This document shows positions 38,861 through 50,414 of a DNA stretch of 64,000 nt, in pieces (the first letter of the stretch is position 1; each line of letters opens with the position of its first letter). This DNA comes from Steromphala cineraria. Lineage: Eukaryota > Mollusca > Gastropoda > Trochida > Trochidae. The notes beneath the pieces were generated by a model. The model had not been told where the DNA came from, did no database searches, and saw only the letters and a program-made list of their open reading frames with translations. Made by a program: the position numbers and the translations under genes. The DNA lies in contig OU744724.1 of assembly GCA_916613615.1 (NCBI GenBank), positions 31,269,452 to 31,333,451 on the forward strand, given 5' to 3'.

Positions 38861-39130
38861 CATGTTCTCCTATTGAAATGCCGTCACAAAAGCGAGGAGG
38901 TTTATGGTGCATAACATATCAATACATCAGGTATTCCTTTAACGAAACCAATATTACCTAGAATGCCATTAGCAGTAATTCATCCCATTAAGACCCGAAA
39001 CGTGACCTTTAAAGATGTCATGCCACTTAATGTCATGCCGAATAATTCCTTTGTTGAATCGATTGAATATATATCAATCTACAATTAAAATCTGATATTT
39101 CCAGGAACAAAACATGAATCGACTTTTTAA

Positions 39131-39421
39131 AGGGGCAGTAGCACGTTTTTTTATAATTTTATATTTTAAATATTTCACTGATAATTGTAAGTTAATGCTA
39201 AATGTATGGCGATTCACATAAAATCCATTGGCGGCCATTTAGTGTGAACACCTTTAATCAATTTTGTGTAAGAAAAAGGAATCGCATGGCTAAACTTTAC
39301 GTTATATATTTGCTTAGTACTGCTCAATTTAGTTTAAATACATTGTCTTTCAATTAAAACCATTAATTTTCATTTTCCTGACATCACCTTATATCCCCAA
39401 TGAAAACGTGCTACTGCCCCT
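39131..39421 (+). mobile_element. TTAA-type MITE, family K1, copy 4
   Basis: The 291-bp element begins AGGGGCAGTAGCACGTTTT after TTAA (39127-39130) and ends ACGTGCTACTGCCCCT before TTAA (39422-39425). Its terminal inverted repeats are the best preserved of the five copies. Confidence 0.95.
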
Positions 39422-39429
39422 TTAAACGA

Positions 39430-41855
39430 AACAGGATAACAAGTCGTGATTCATCACAATCATCCTACACTCCAGTCAACCCACAAAGGAAAACATTCAA
39501 CCACCAAAACAACCTTAGATAACCCTTATGGAGAACTTTCTTAACGGTTAATATATTTCAAATACGATTTTTTTAATATTCGGAGAGGTTTATAAAAAAA
39601 CCTCGAGTTGGAGGAATGGAGAGTGTCTGAAATGGCCCGTGGGAGAGGTATGGAAGTATTACACCGTATCGAGATGAATTGGAGTAGGGGCCATGTCGAG
39701 AAGTGGCGAGTGTCATGTTTTCAATCACTGATATCTCCACAGTCCAATACCTAGACTTGCATATAGAATTGGATATTGAGATTTTGGACATTTGTGTAAT
39801 GGTTTTAACAGTGCATTGGTTATTTTATATAAATACCATACTAGGACTTGATGGTAATCAAAATTTATGAACGAGATCAATTTGAGTAAAACCTATAATT
39901 CCGAGAATTGATATGTTCAAAATATTTACTCCACGGAGATATCCTCTACACTACGATTCAGTGGAGACCGAAAGGAAGTCTACATAATATGTGCCTGGAA
40001 CGAAACAACCATCTTTACTGTACAAGGATGGGTAAGATGCTATTTCCCCTTAAGACGACCAAAAGCAAGTCTAGACGCCATGTTACCCCCGGGACGCGTG
40101 GACCTCATCTATGTACATGCTGTAATAGAGACGTCATGCTATCGATCCAGCAAGGACTGCTAATGACCAAATCCCCCATCACCTCCCTGGGTCAGCGGAC
40201 TAAAAAACTACTTGAGGACCTAATGACCAGTAGCCACTGTGCAATCCCCCGTCCTAATAAAATCAATCAACGCAACGCCCGGAGGAATCGAAATTTTTTT
40301 CTGGTCAGATGGGAAAATGTCCCTGCAATCTGACAGTAGTTGTGTGAGTGTATATGAGGGCTCAATATGAGGAGGGGGATTGGTTGATCACGGGGGAATG
40401 GGGGTTAGGGGAACTTGTGGTTGAGGGAGTATTGTTAATTTTGTGCTTCATGTACATGACGGCTTTGGTATTATAGATTTAAGGAATAAAGATTGTCATT
40501 TAAAAGGCCCTGCAAGTCTTGAGAATTTGATAGGACATTTAAATTCCAATGAAACACAGGGGAAATATATTTGGTAAATTAGTTAAGTCTTGCCAATTCC
40601 GGTGAAACAAATTTTAGGAAAATTGAATTAAGATTAAACTGTGAATGAAGAAAACATGTACTTTGTTTTTTAAAATTGAAGTATTATATTTTTAAAAGGG
40701 TAATTGATATGTTATCCTACCATGGTTACTCGATTCAATGCGTTCGATTTAAATCTAAAATTTACTCCTTATCAACCAGTACAGCATTTCTCCTCATTTG
40801 TAACACTAGGTAGAACCCTTAAATCATGTAAAATAAATTCGAGACATACTCTAAAAGTCAATGCACCGAGTCCAAAACGCAAATGTCAACGACTACATTC
40901 ATATTAAATTTTATTGGATTTTTTTATCTTTCATATTGATCCATTATTGCAAACCAGATAAACATAAATAGTTGAAGGCTTTGAAGGATCGAAAATAGTA
41001 TGTGAGGTAATTTTGCATCACAAGTTGTGGTCAATTATTATCAATTCTCTTCGCTCAGCAACAGGCGATTAAGGCTTTCCAATCCAATTGTGATCGAGAT
41101 TACCAAATAGAAACAATTTGACAAAGCTTTCAGAGAGGCGAGGTGTTACGTCTTCTACCAACCACGGGGAACATTTCTTCAGAAGGCCATCCAAATCGTG
41201 TACATCGGGGAATTCATGTTTTGTCTTGGCTTTCAGAACACGGAATTCCAATATTCAGAATTAATCCTAACAAAATCATTTTAATGAAGACCAATAAGTT
41301 AACATTTAACGAGATAAAGCTCAGGGGAGAGTGGAAATGATGAGAAAACTTAAGAATTAATTCAGCTTTCCCACCTGTGAGCGACTTGATATAAGCGTCT
41401 CCGGTATTCGATTAGCGCAAACACCTCGAAAGCAGTGGAGACGGAGCCGAGTTGATGTTTGCGTTGCATGCGCTGCATACGCGAGTGGAAACCCTGCAAG
41501 GAGCTCGGAATCAAGACGTCTTCAAGGTTACTGAAATTGAACTTGTCTTCGGCAAATGAAAGAAAATCTTAATGCTCTGTTAAGGTGTAAATGTTAAAAT
41601 GGTGTCTTTATAAACAAAAATACTTTCTGTTTTTGCATCATAGCTATCGTTAGTCATGAATAATTATTTGTGATTTATCTATTGTTGAATATCATTTGAC
41701 ATGTGTTTGAATTTGAAATTTGAAGGAATTAAATATTGCAGTTAAAGAAAAATGATAATTGTTATCAGGGCATGGAGAAACTAACTTAATCCAAACATAA
41801 TAATGATATAAAACTCCCTTTTTAATTTCATGAGAAATATCTGAAATCATCGACA
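39430..41855. other. Non-coding stretch, with GC-richer patches near 40030-40330 and 41380-41520
   Basis: A 141-codon open frame (39908-40333, +) crosses the first patch and has clustered Cys residues (LCTCCNRD), but no recognised fold or family. The second patch holds GCGCAAACACC, GTTGCATGCGC and GCATACGCG. Both could be conserved non-coding elements; neither is convincing as a gene. Confidence 0.35.
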
Positions 41856-41869
41856 GATTATCTGATGAA

Positions 41870-41959
41870 CAATCTCATTAAAATGATATCATAATTTCTT
41901 CACTACGTTACGCAGATTATAGCGTAACGTAGCAAATAGACTATATTTTAATAAGATTG
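41870..41959. mobile_element. Palindromic MITE, family P, intact copy with 10-bp target duplication
   Basis: The 90-bp element runs CAATCTCATTAAAAT to ATTTTAATAAGATTG, with an inner perfect stem CTACGTTACGC/GCGTAACGTAG. ATCTGATGAA flanks it at 41860-41869 and 41960-41969. The 10-bp duplication matches that of family M, although the termini differ. Confidence 0.85.
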
Positions 41960-41974
41960 ATCTGATGAATATCC

Positions 41975-43565
41975 CCAACCCGATAGGCAATAGCCAGAAT
42001 AGCCTAGAATATTAGAATTAAGTAGCGGTGGTCTTGGGCTGGACATAGACTTAAACAAAGAAATTAACTGACACAAGGTAATTCGCCATGTATATGCATT
42101 ACCCTTGCGTGCAAACAATTGAAACTGTCATCGGTCAGTAATAAATTTGCTTTATATCAAAGCCGTTTAGAGTTTTAATCAACTAAACACCGACAGAGGT
42201 CATTAACGATTGATTCGACTTAAACATTAAAGTATTAAGGTTTTGTCGGTTAAAACATTTAACAATTGAACTGATTACCGTCCATAGCAAAGTTCTAAGT
42301 AGTTAAAGTGTAGGGATCTGTTTACAAAACACGAGTTTCCCCTCTCACTCAAAACATAAGGATTTCTCCTTTGAAGGAAAAGAATTATAAGTTAATTCGG
42401 GGACCATCTCAAAAGTAATTATGTTATAAAGCAGCTCTCAGGTTTATAAAAAGTGTTCAAGATCACATGCATCTCGTTAATTCTTAATCCCGGGTTTCTA
42501 GAACATCAATTCAAACAATTAATACTGTAATATTATCTTTGTGGGATTGTCTATTGTAATTAGGTTGAATTTTCTTGGCGAATATTATTCAATATAAATC
42601 CGGTTTATCAAAATGTTTGAAGGTGACAATATGTTAGGTCACGTTATATACTTATATGCAGTTAGTTCGAATATTCGATTCTTCACAATGTTTGAATTAA
42701 AATAAATATAATTAAGTAAGAACACAAACACGGGATTACCATGCGAAAGTATAAGTTAGTTGGACAGTACACCAGTCCTTAGATAAGTTAACTTCAGCGG
42801 AAATTAGCCATAACCCTGTTTTGAACGATTATTCCGCAAACATGCTTTTTACTGACTTTTTCTTGATTATTTCATAATACAATAAAACTTTATTTCATCA
42901 TTCACTTGTGTATGATTTTTAAATTATTTCATCATTTTTATGGAATTAAGAACTTAGATTTATTGAGAGGCAAGATTTGGATGTAAACCTACTAAGTCCT
43001 ACATGTATTGAGAATACTACAACGTTCCTTGATCAGATCAGAGGAGTTATTTCCATGGAGTAATTTTACATATACGGGAAAGGTAGTAAGGTAGACAGCA
43101 AAATAATATATGTGAGAAAAAATTTGGATTTGTTGAGTGTCTTTATTGTACGAGAAATCCCTCGATGTGCGCACTCAACAGACCAAACCAACAGAGTTTG
43201 ATTACCAACCAACCTGGTTGTCTCACGAACCCTGGAACGTTTGTCAGTATTGTCTTCAAATCTTTATGGGATAATTTGCTTTCTTAACTCTGGTGTTTTT
43301 CACAATTGAATCTAAATAATAAATAAATAGAGCACACCACAGAATGTGAAAGTTGAGTGGCTGTTTTTATTATTCATCAAACAAATTAAACATATTGTTA
43401 AGCTGGGCAAGATCACGTTCACAATTCACAGTTCACAGAACAATTCACAAAGCAGCCGCTTGCGTAGAGATCGCCGTGACCGGTCTCAGTGGACTGGTTT
43501 GATAACGTAGTTGCGCTGCTTTGCCCATGAAAAGATTTGCTAAAAAGAAACGGTTCAAGAATTGC
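41975..43565. other. Non-coding stretch without recognised features
   Basis: AT-rich. A short cluster of CAATTCACA and CAGTTCACA repeats occurs at about 43420-43450. No gene or mobile element seen. Confidence 0.6.
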
Positions 43566-43567
43566 GA

Positions 43568-43650
43568 AGATTTTCTCTTGGGCGTCACAAACACTTACTT
43601 TGCAAAAAAAACTAACTTCTCTTGGGCGTCACAAACAGTGACTTAAGAAA
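43568..43650. repeat. Tandem duplication, about 46 bp
   Basis: TTCTCTTGGGCGTCACAAAC appears twice about 46 bp apart (about 43571 and 43617), with weaker similarity around it (ACTTACTT and GTGACTTA). Confidence 0.75.
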
Positions 43651-43899
43651 ATACTAACCTAAACAAGAGAATTCTTAATTAACTTTTTGCGGAAGTTGCA
43701 GCCCATTTTGACGTCATTCTTTGCTTTCTAAGCTTTTCCAAAGGGTCGATTCACAATGACAACCTTCGGAAGATTCAAAGTTGCGCATCGGGCTTAACAT
43801 TTTAGATTATGAACTTGAAACAGTTCTGCGTCGTTGACCTCATCGTTGACATTTATCAGAATATGTCCAAAAAGTAGAACTTGTTTTAAAAAATAGAGC

Positions 43900-45556
43900 C
43901 ATTGGCTCTGTAGCTCATCAGGCATCATATCAAGTTTGCTTTATACAGGCCAGATGAGCTAAAAATAAAACTGATGTTAACTATTGCAAGAAAACCTATA
44001 AAAAATTCAAAACAAATGTAACGATTTCGGAATAAATGTCCTTACCAAATGATTTATTATTATTCAACACTTTCTAGATCGCCAATATCAGACAGTGAAA
44101 GAAGTCCACACTAACATATCAAAGGAGAATTTTTTTTGCCATAGACTGTCATCTAATGGAGAAAAATAGGTTTTTAAGATTGTGACCCCTGTGACCCTAT
44201 TTGGGGTCATGGGGTCACGAAACCTACAGTTTAGAATCCCAATTGGCCAAGGAGTCTACATGCAGTCTTTCAGCTCAATAGACCTTTAGGAGCTAAAGAT
44301 GATGATGAAAATAAGTTTTTAATGTTGTGACCCCTGTGACCCTATTTGGGGTCATGGGGTCACGAAATCTACAATTTAGAATCCCCATTGACCAAGGAGT
44401 CTGCACATATAATTTCAGCTCTCTAGATCTTTTAGAACTTGAGAAGAAGATGAAAATAGTTTTTTAAGGTTGTGACCCCTGTGATCCTATTTGGGGTCAC
44501 AGGGTCAACAAAGTTACAAATTAGAATCCCCATTGTCCAAGGAGTCTGCACACATCAATATTAACTATCTTCTCCCTTTGGAACTGGAGAAGAAGATGAG
44601 AATTGGTTTTTAAGCTTGTGACCCCTGTGACCCTATTTGAAGTCATGGGTCACGAAATCTACAATTAAGAATCCCCATTGGCCAAGGAGTCTGCACATAT
44701 CACTTTCAACTCTCTAGTCCTTTTAGAACTGGAGAAGAAGATGAAAATAGGTTTTTAAGGTTGTGACCCCTGTGACCCTATTTGGGGTCATGGGGTCACG
44801 AAATCTACAATTAAGAATTCCCATTGGCCAAGGAGTCCGCACAGATCACTTTCAACTCTCTAGTCCTTTTAGAACTGGAGAAGAAGATGAAAATAGGTTT
44901 TTAAGGTTGTGACCCCTGTGACCCTATTTGGGGTCATGGGGTCACGAAATCTACAAATTAGAATCCCCATTGTCAAAGGAGTCTGCACACATCAATATTA
45001 ACTATCTTCTCCCTTTGGAACTGGAGAAGAAGATGAGAATTGTTTTTTAAGGTTGTGACCCCTGTGACCCTATTTGGGGTCATGGGGTCACGAAATCTGC
45101 AATTAAGAATCCCCATTGGCCAAGGAGTCTGCACATATTACTTTCAACTCTCTAGTCCTTTTAGAACTGGAGCACAAGATGAAAATAGGTTTTTAAGGTT
45201 GTGACCCCTGTGACCCTATTTGGGGTCATGGGGTCACGAAATCTACAATTAAGAATTCCCATTGGCCAAGGAGTCTGCACATATCATTTTTAGTTCTCTA
45301 GTCCTTTTAGAACTGAAAAAGAAGATGAAAATAGGTTTTTACAGTTGTGACCCCTGTGACCCTATTTGGGTTCACAGGGTCACCAAAGTTACAAATTAGA
45401 ATCTCCATATGCTAAGGTACCTGTACACAGAATTTCAGCTCTCTAATGTGTATGGTTCATGAGGAGAAGTCGAAAGTGTCAAAAGTTTACGGACGGACGA
45501 CGGACGACGGGCCATGCCATAAGCCCATCTGGACTTTCAGTCCTGATGAGCTAAAA
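43900..45556 (+). mobile_element. Helentron-like (non-autonomous) element carrying nine ~146-bp tandem units
   Basis: The left end has GAGCCATTGGCTC and an AGCTCATCAGG/CCAGATGAGCT inverted pair. The right end has CCATCTGGACTTTCAGTCCTGATGAGCTAAAA, a subterminal hairpin (written here split: CCATCTGGAC, TTTCAGTCCT, GATGAGCTAAAA). Nine units anchored on TGTGACCCCTGTGACC start at 44181, 44326, 44471, 44617, 44762, 44909, 45054, 45200 and 45346. The tail before the hairpin is ACGGACGGACGACGGACGAC-like. Hairpin ends around internal tandem repeats resemble bivalve pearl/HINE-type elements (family knowledge; membership inferred). There is no coding capacity. Confidence 0.75.
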
Positions 45557-45760
45557 AACCTACATTGATAAATATTTTAATCAAAATAATCCTTGTGTCT
45601 TTCTTGATTTGTAAGATCTGTATATTCCGGCGGTCACTTGCGCTATGACGTCATTCACCGCGTGACATATTCGCTCAATAGGTTCCTCGTAAAGTCTTGG
45701 CAGTGGGAGCGGTAGCACAAAGACTCTGAACTGAGGCGGCAGTGAGTGTATACTTTGATG

Positions 45761-45780
45761 TGCGCCACCTACCGGCCAGG
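45761..45780 (-). promoter_or_regulatory. Candidate CTCF-like site
   Basis: Read on the minus strand, GGCCGGTAGGTGGCGCA is close to the CTCF core. The match is judged by eye and no matrix was scored. Confidence 0.3.
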
Positions 45781-46239
45781 TAATTGGAAACGTACAGGAT
45801 TAGATATGACACGTTTTTCACAAGCGATGCTGTGGAGTTTTGACTTGATTGCTAACAACTTCGCAACGGTAAACTCTCTGCATCGACGTTGGATTAAAAA
45901 AATGACGGATTTTAAAAGTTCAATTATATTTAGGCCGCCATCAAACTGAGAAGTTGTGTAAAACAATGGTAACGGTTCGAGGTCATTCCGTCACATGACA
46001 ACTTAAGACCATTGTAGAAGAAAAATATTGGAGATTTGAGAAAATATTTTTTGAAAACACAAAGTTCCTGAAATTATTACCAAATCACTCAAAATGAACT
46101 AATAAAGGGTTCAATGAATTAGAAATATAGAACAGGTTTTGAATTTTTTGTCACTACTGACAGGGTGGCACCCGTTATAATTTTCCTCAAAATTAAAATT
46201 CAAACTTCCCTTTAAAATATTGTTTCCAACATTTACAAT

Positions 46240-47570
46240 AACGTGTGAAGGGACAGGTGGATCGGTTATGACCACTGTCAGCATTGCATAAACGTTCTAT
46301 CCATCAAGTAACGATGTCACTTAGTTACTGAATGGTTTACAACCATAGTTCCTGAAGTAGATACAGCTAAGTATTTTAAGGAAACGCGTGCAAGGATAAA
46401 AAGAACGATTGAAGAGGCTGGTTATAAGCCTATGTTATGACCACTAACATGACATCACCAATGTCCCTTTCATTAAGTTACCATTTGACGAAGTGAGTTG
46501 TTCCCAGCCCGTAAATGCTGAAATTAGAATAATAACGTCTTGTAGGGATAGCTATAGTTTCATAAGAATACAAGAACAGATGAAGATATCAGTTTTACGG
46601 TAAGTCTAGGTTTTGACCACTAACAGCGTAACAGCTACCGGTATGTACAATCTATGCATGAGGTCACGAGATCAGTAACTGACTAGTTCACAAACCTTTG
46701 ATTCCTGCAAATTACGGTGCAATGAGGAATTTTAAAAGGAAACATGTCAAAAGGGTAAAAAGGACGATTGAAGAGACTGGATAAAAGTCCAGGTAATGAC
46801 CACTGACAGGACATGACCAATGTCCCTTCCATTAAGTTACCATTTGACAAAGTGAGTTATTCCAAACCCGTAAATGATGAAATACGGAATAATAACGTCT
46901 TGTAGGGATAGCTAAAGTTTCATAAGAATACAAGAACGGATGAAGCTTAAGAGGCTGGTTAAGTCCAGGTTATGACCACTCACAGCGTAGTACCAATGTA
47001 CCATCTATGAGGTCACGAGATCAGTAACTGGTTGGTTCTCAACCATTAATTCCCAAAAAATACAGTGCAATGAGGAATTTTAAAAGGAAACATGCCAGAA
47101 GGATAAAAAGAACGCTTAAAGAGGCTGGTTATAAGTCTAGGTTATGACCACTGACTGGACAGCACCAATGTCCCTTTCATTAAGTTACCATTTGACGAAG
47201 TGAGTTGTTCCCAGCCCGTAAATGCTGAAATAGAGAATAATAATGTCTTGTACAGCAAGGAGAGCTACAGTTTCATGATACAAGAACAGATGAAGAGATC
47301 AGTTTTACGGTAAGTCTAGGTTATGACCACTCACAGCGTAGCATCACTGTCCTTTCTATGAGGTCACGAGGTCACTAACTGACTGGTTCTCAACCCTTAT
47401 TTCTGAAAACACAGATCAATAACACCTCTTATGGAACAAAAACATATCGAAAAAAGATACCAAAACAGTTAAAGAAACTGTTAATAAGTCTAGGTTATGA
47501 CCAGTGAAAATGTTGCACCAATGTCCCATCCATCAAGTCACGGTGTCACTAAGTGACTGGATTTCTCCTC
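46240..47570. repeat. Satellite-like array, ~176-bp monomers in an A/B dimer pattern
   Basis: Eight units anchored on GTTATGACCACT start at 46265, 46434, 46610, 46793, 46969, 47141, 47320 and 47494. Two classes alternate: one with TGTCCCTTTCATTAAGTTAC and the CAGCCCGTAAATGCTGAAAT block, the other with CTATGAGGTCACGAGATCAG and CAATGAGGAATTTTAAAAGG. The real period is therefore about 352 bp. Confidence 0.88.
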
Positions 47571-47574
47571 GCTC

Positions 47575-48840
47575 CCCTGCATAATGACAGTCACCAACCT
47601 TCAGTTGCATAACTAAGCACTGTGGTCTGGTTGCATAGCAACTGTTAAAATATGGAAATATGATGAAGATGACCATGTTTTCGTTCTTGGACCAAATTCT
47701 TTAAAATAAGTTTATGTAATATGGCTTTATTAATGTATTGTATTTAAAGCTTATTTTGCCTTAGAGTGTTACGTTTCGAAATTTTACCAGAGAGGCATAA
47801 AATATCTGCCTCTGTAAAACATGGGGGTAGTGACGTATTTAAAGTGATGAAATAAGATGGCTCTTGTAGGTAAAGACTTTTTTTCTTGAAAATGTATAGC
47901 AACTTTTTTAACATATCTTCCTCGACTGTATATTTGAGAAATGATCCTTCACAAATTCACCACCTTTACTCTGATGTTGTGTATTTCTTCATTTATTTTT
48001 ACATGTTTGACTATGTTCATTAAATCTCTGAAATAATTCTACATTTACTAGAATGTGCTTACTTTGCTAAACTGCATTTAATTTCTTTTATTTTTTCCGT
48101 TTATTAAGGAAAATAATCATAATTTTATATGTGAAAAGGATCAACAAAAGACTATGTTATAGCTACTTTATAGTTGTTCAGTTTTCAAAAACACTGGTAA
48201 TCATATTTTTACTCAACATTCGGCCATATTCACAAATATTTTAACGTTGCCTGGTTCCAACAAACACCATCCTCAATTCTGTTTAGAGACAAGAAGATGT
48301 CGCCATGTCCATCTACGACAGAAGCGCCTTTATCATCAGGCATTTAAAACAGTGGCGACTGGAGCCTACTCGCCGCAGTTACGTCAAGGTAAGCACTATA
48401 TTTAGAACTGGCCTTCTCCGCCTGAAAGATTAGCTGGCCGTAATATATAAATCTTGCTTGGCGACCGCTGCCAGTGCCCCCAAGGCATCGACCCCTTTGT
48501 AATTCCCAATGCATACGTGTTAGACTCGTCAGCCATCACATTTCCCCCATGACTTAATATTCTTTCAAAACATTTGACATCTGCAGACAACATTATTATC
48601 TCGAAAGTCGATGTTTTCCGAATGGGTCAATGATCGGCTGACCGGAAGCTCCCAAGTTCCTCGACAACCTCCGAATAAAATTGAAGGAAATTTACTGGAT
48701 ATTGATTGCGACTAATCCCCTTGGCAGCTGAATGATCCGGCCCCGTTTTTTAAGCCCAGAGGGGAATTTCGTTCCAATGCCAGTTAGTCAATGGAAACAT
48801 CTCTTAGTCAACAGTGACCAGCAAGATTTGACGCCGTGAC
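47575..48840. other. Non-coding stretch
   Basis: No gene recognised. GC rises from about 48270 to 48840, where short motifs such as TTACGTCA occur, but no clear signal cluster was seen. Confidence 0.5.
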
Positions 48841-48855
48841 GAGTGACGTTTAATT

Positions 48856-48871
48856 ACGTTGACGTCAACGT
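48856..48871. promoter_or_regulatory. 16-bp perfect palindrome containing a full CRE
   Basis: ACGTTGACGTCAACGT is fully palindromic and centred on TGACGTCA, the consensus CREB/ATF site. Further TGACG half-sites lie at about 48837 and 48844. Use in vivo is unknown. Confidence 0.4.
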
Positions 48872-48879
48872 CGGCTTAT

Positions 48880-50155
48880 CACACTTCATCTACGGTTGGA
48901 CGACATTGACAAGGTGGAACGACCGTCGGACCATGAATTATTTACAAATGGTTAATTGATCTTTGGACAGTTGGCCCCTCGCAGACTGTCTCCAAAGTCT
49001 CTGATTTTAGCTGTTCTTTGCTATTAGCATACTATTTAATTGTGTTTGAATAAGTGTGGGTAGAATATGAAGAAAATAAGCGGTTTATAGACACTAAGGG
49101 TTTAATTCATTGAAAATATCTCACATTTTCACATTTTCATTTGAATTTTATTATTTAATCATATGCGTAGGCCTAGTACTGTCGCATTTTCAATGGTCAA
49201 TCAATCATTTATTCAAGTTCAATGATTTATCGGTTTCCTTTCAAACTAACATAAGTCTCCAAATCGTTGATTTTATTATCCCAGGTGATGTTTCCCCATT
49301 AACGGTTTACAATTCTCAGTTTTTCAATTCCTTACCAACGGTTTCAAAATCTCAGTTTTTATTAGAATCTCTAATTTGATAATAATTTCTTCATATATCA
49401 TCAAGTATATCATAGTGGAAATCCTTTCTTACCAAGGATACTGTTGATGAACATTCCTCGATTGAAAACTTCATGATCATGTAGCCTATACGATACCAAG
49501 ATTTAACAAGGTCACAGAGCTTTGAATTAATTCAAATCTTGACCATTCCCTTCGGGCTGTAATGAACCTGTTTCAATATATTCTCGATTCAATTTATAAG
49601 AATTAATTAAAGTCATTTAATTGAAATTTCACTCTCTCCTCTAAAGCCAGCCTGGGTCAACAAAAGGCCAGCATGAACAGCTTGAAGATCATGTTTGCGG
49701 TGAAGAATGGTTTCAAAGATAGTCTATACGTGGTCTAATCGTAACAAGTCGCCACACAATTCAAGAGAGAAAAAACAAATCTACATTTGTCATTCGAAGA
49801 CAAAAAATCTGCTTGGCGTTCAGGTCACATTCAAAACTGGAAGCAAACTGGTTTAGAGATAAGACGGCGCAAGCCTCTTCTATATGCCCAACCGGAAACC
49901 TGATTTTACTCTCGTGCAGAAGGACAAATGTTGATTGTCCCTTAAGAAACAAGGAATTTGGGAGCGGAGGGAAACAAACATCTTGGGATTGCGATGGTCT
50001 GCAAATAAGTAATTAACTTTGCCAGCAGACCAAGTTCAATTTCTTTCCTCAGCATTTCTTAATAAAAAAGGAACACACAGAAAGTTCTCTCAATATGAAT
50101 GCCGTGATTTAATTCGTCTTGTCGACCAAGTCCGACTTGATTAAAGATTTTGCTT
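48880..50155. other. Non-coding stretch without recognised features
   Basis: AT-rich, short open frames only. A diverged duplication around AACGGTTT and TCTCAGTTTTT occurs near 49300-49360. Confidence 0.55.
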
Positions 50156-50162
50156 CTATTTC

Positions 50163-50182
50163 AGCGCCCTCTGTTGACCGGG
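50163..50182 (-). promoter_or_regulatory. Candidate CTCF site (minus orientation)
   Basis: The plus strand reads AGCGCCCTCTGTTGACCGG. Its complement contains CAACAGAGGGCGCT, close to the CTCF core CCASYAGRKGGCRC. Confidence 0.45.
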
Positions 50183-50395
50183 TCACGAGTTGTCCCCCCT
50201 GATCGGAACACCAAATCTCGTAGCTAATCAACGTACAGCGGAATGCCTATTTCCCCCGTGCACCCTAGTAATCAACGCTAACTAGTTTTTTGCGGTCAAT
50301 CCGGATTCAACACTTGTAGCAGTCACGTGACCTCTGTAAACTGTCAAAGTATGTGCCTGCGTCTAACTTTTCGGTCCCTGTGGGTCTACAGTACG

Positions 50396-50412
50396 CCGCT
50401 AGGGGGCGCTCC
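50396..50412 (+). promoter_or_regulatory. Candidate CTCF site (plus orientation)
   Basis: CCGCTAGGGGGCGCTCC is a near-consensus CTCF core. It faces away from the site at 50163, about 230 bp upstream. Confidence 0.5.
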
Positions 50413-50414
50413 CT

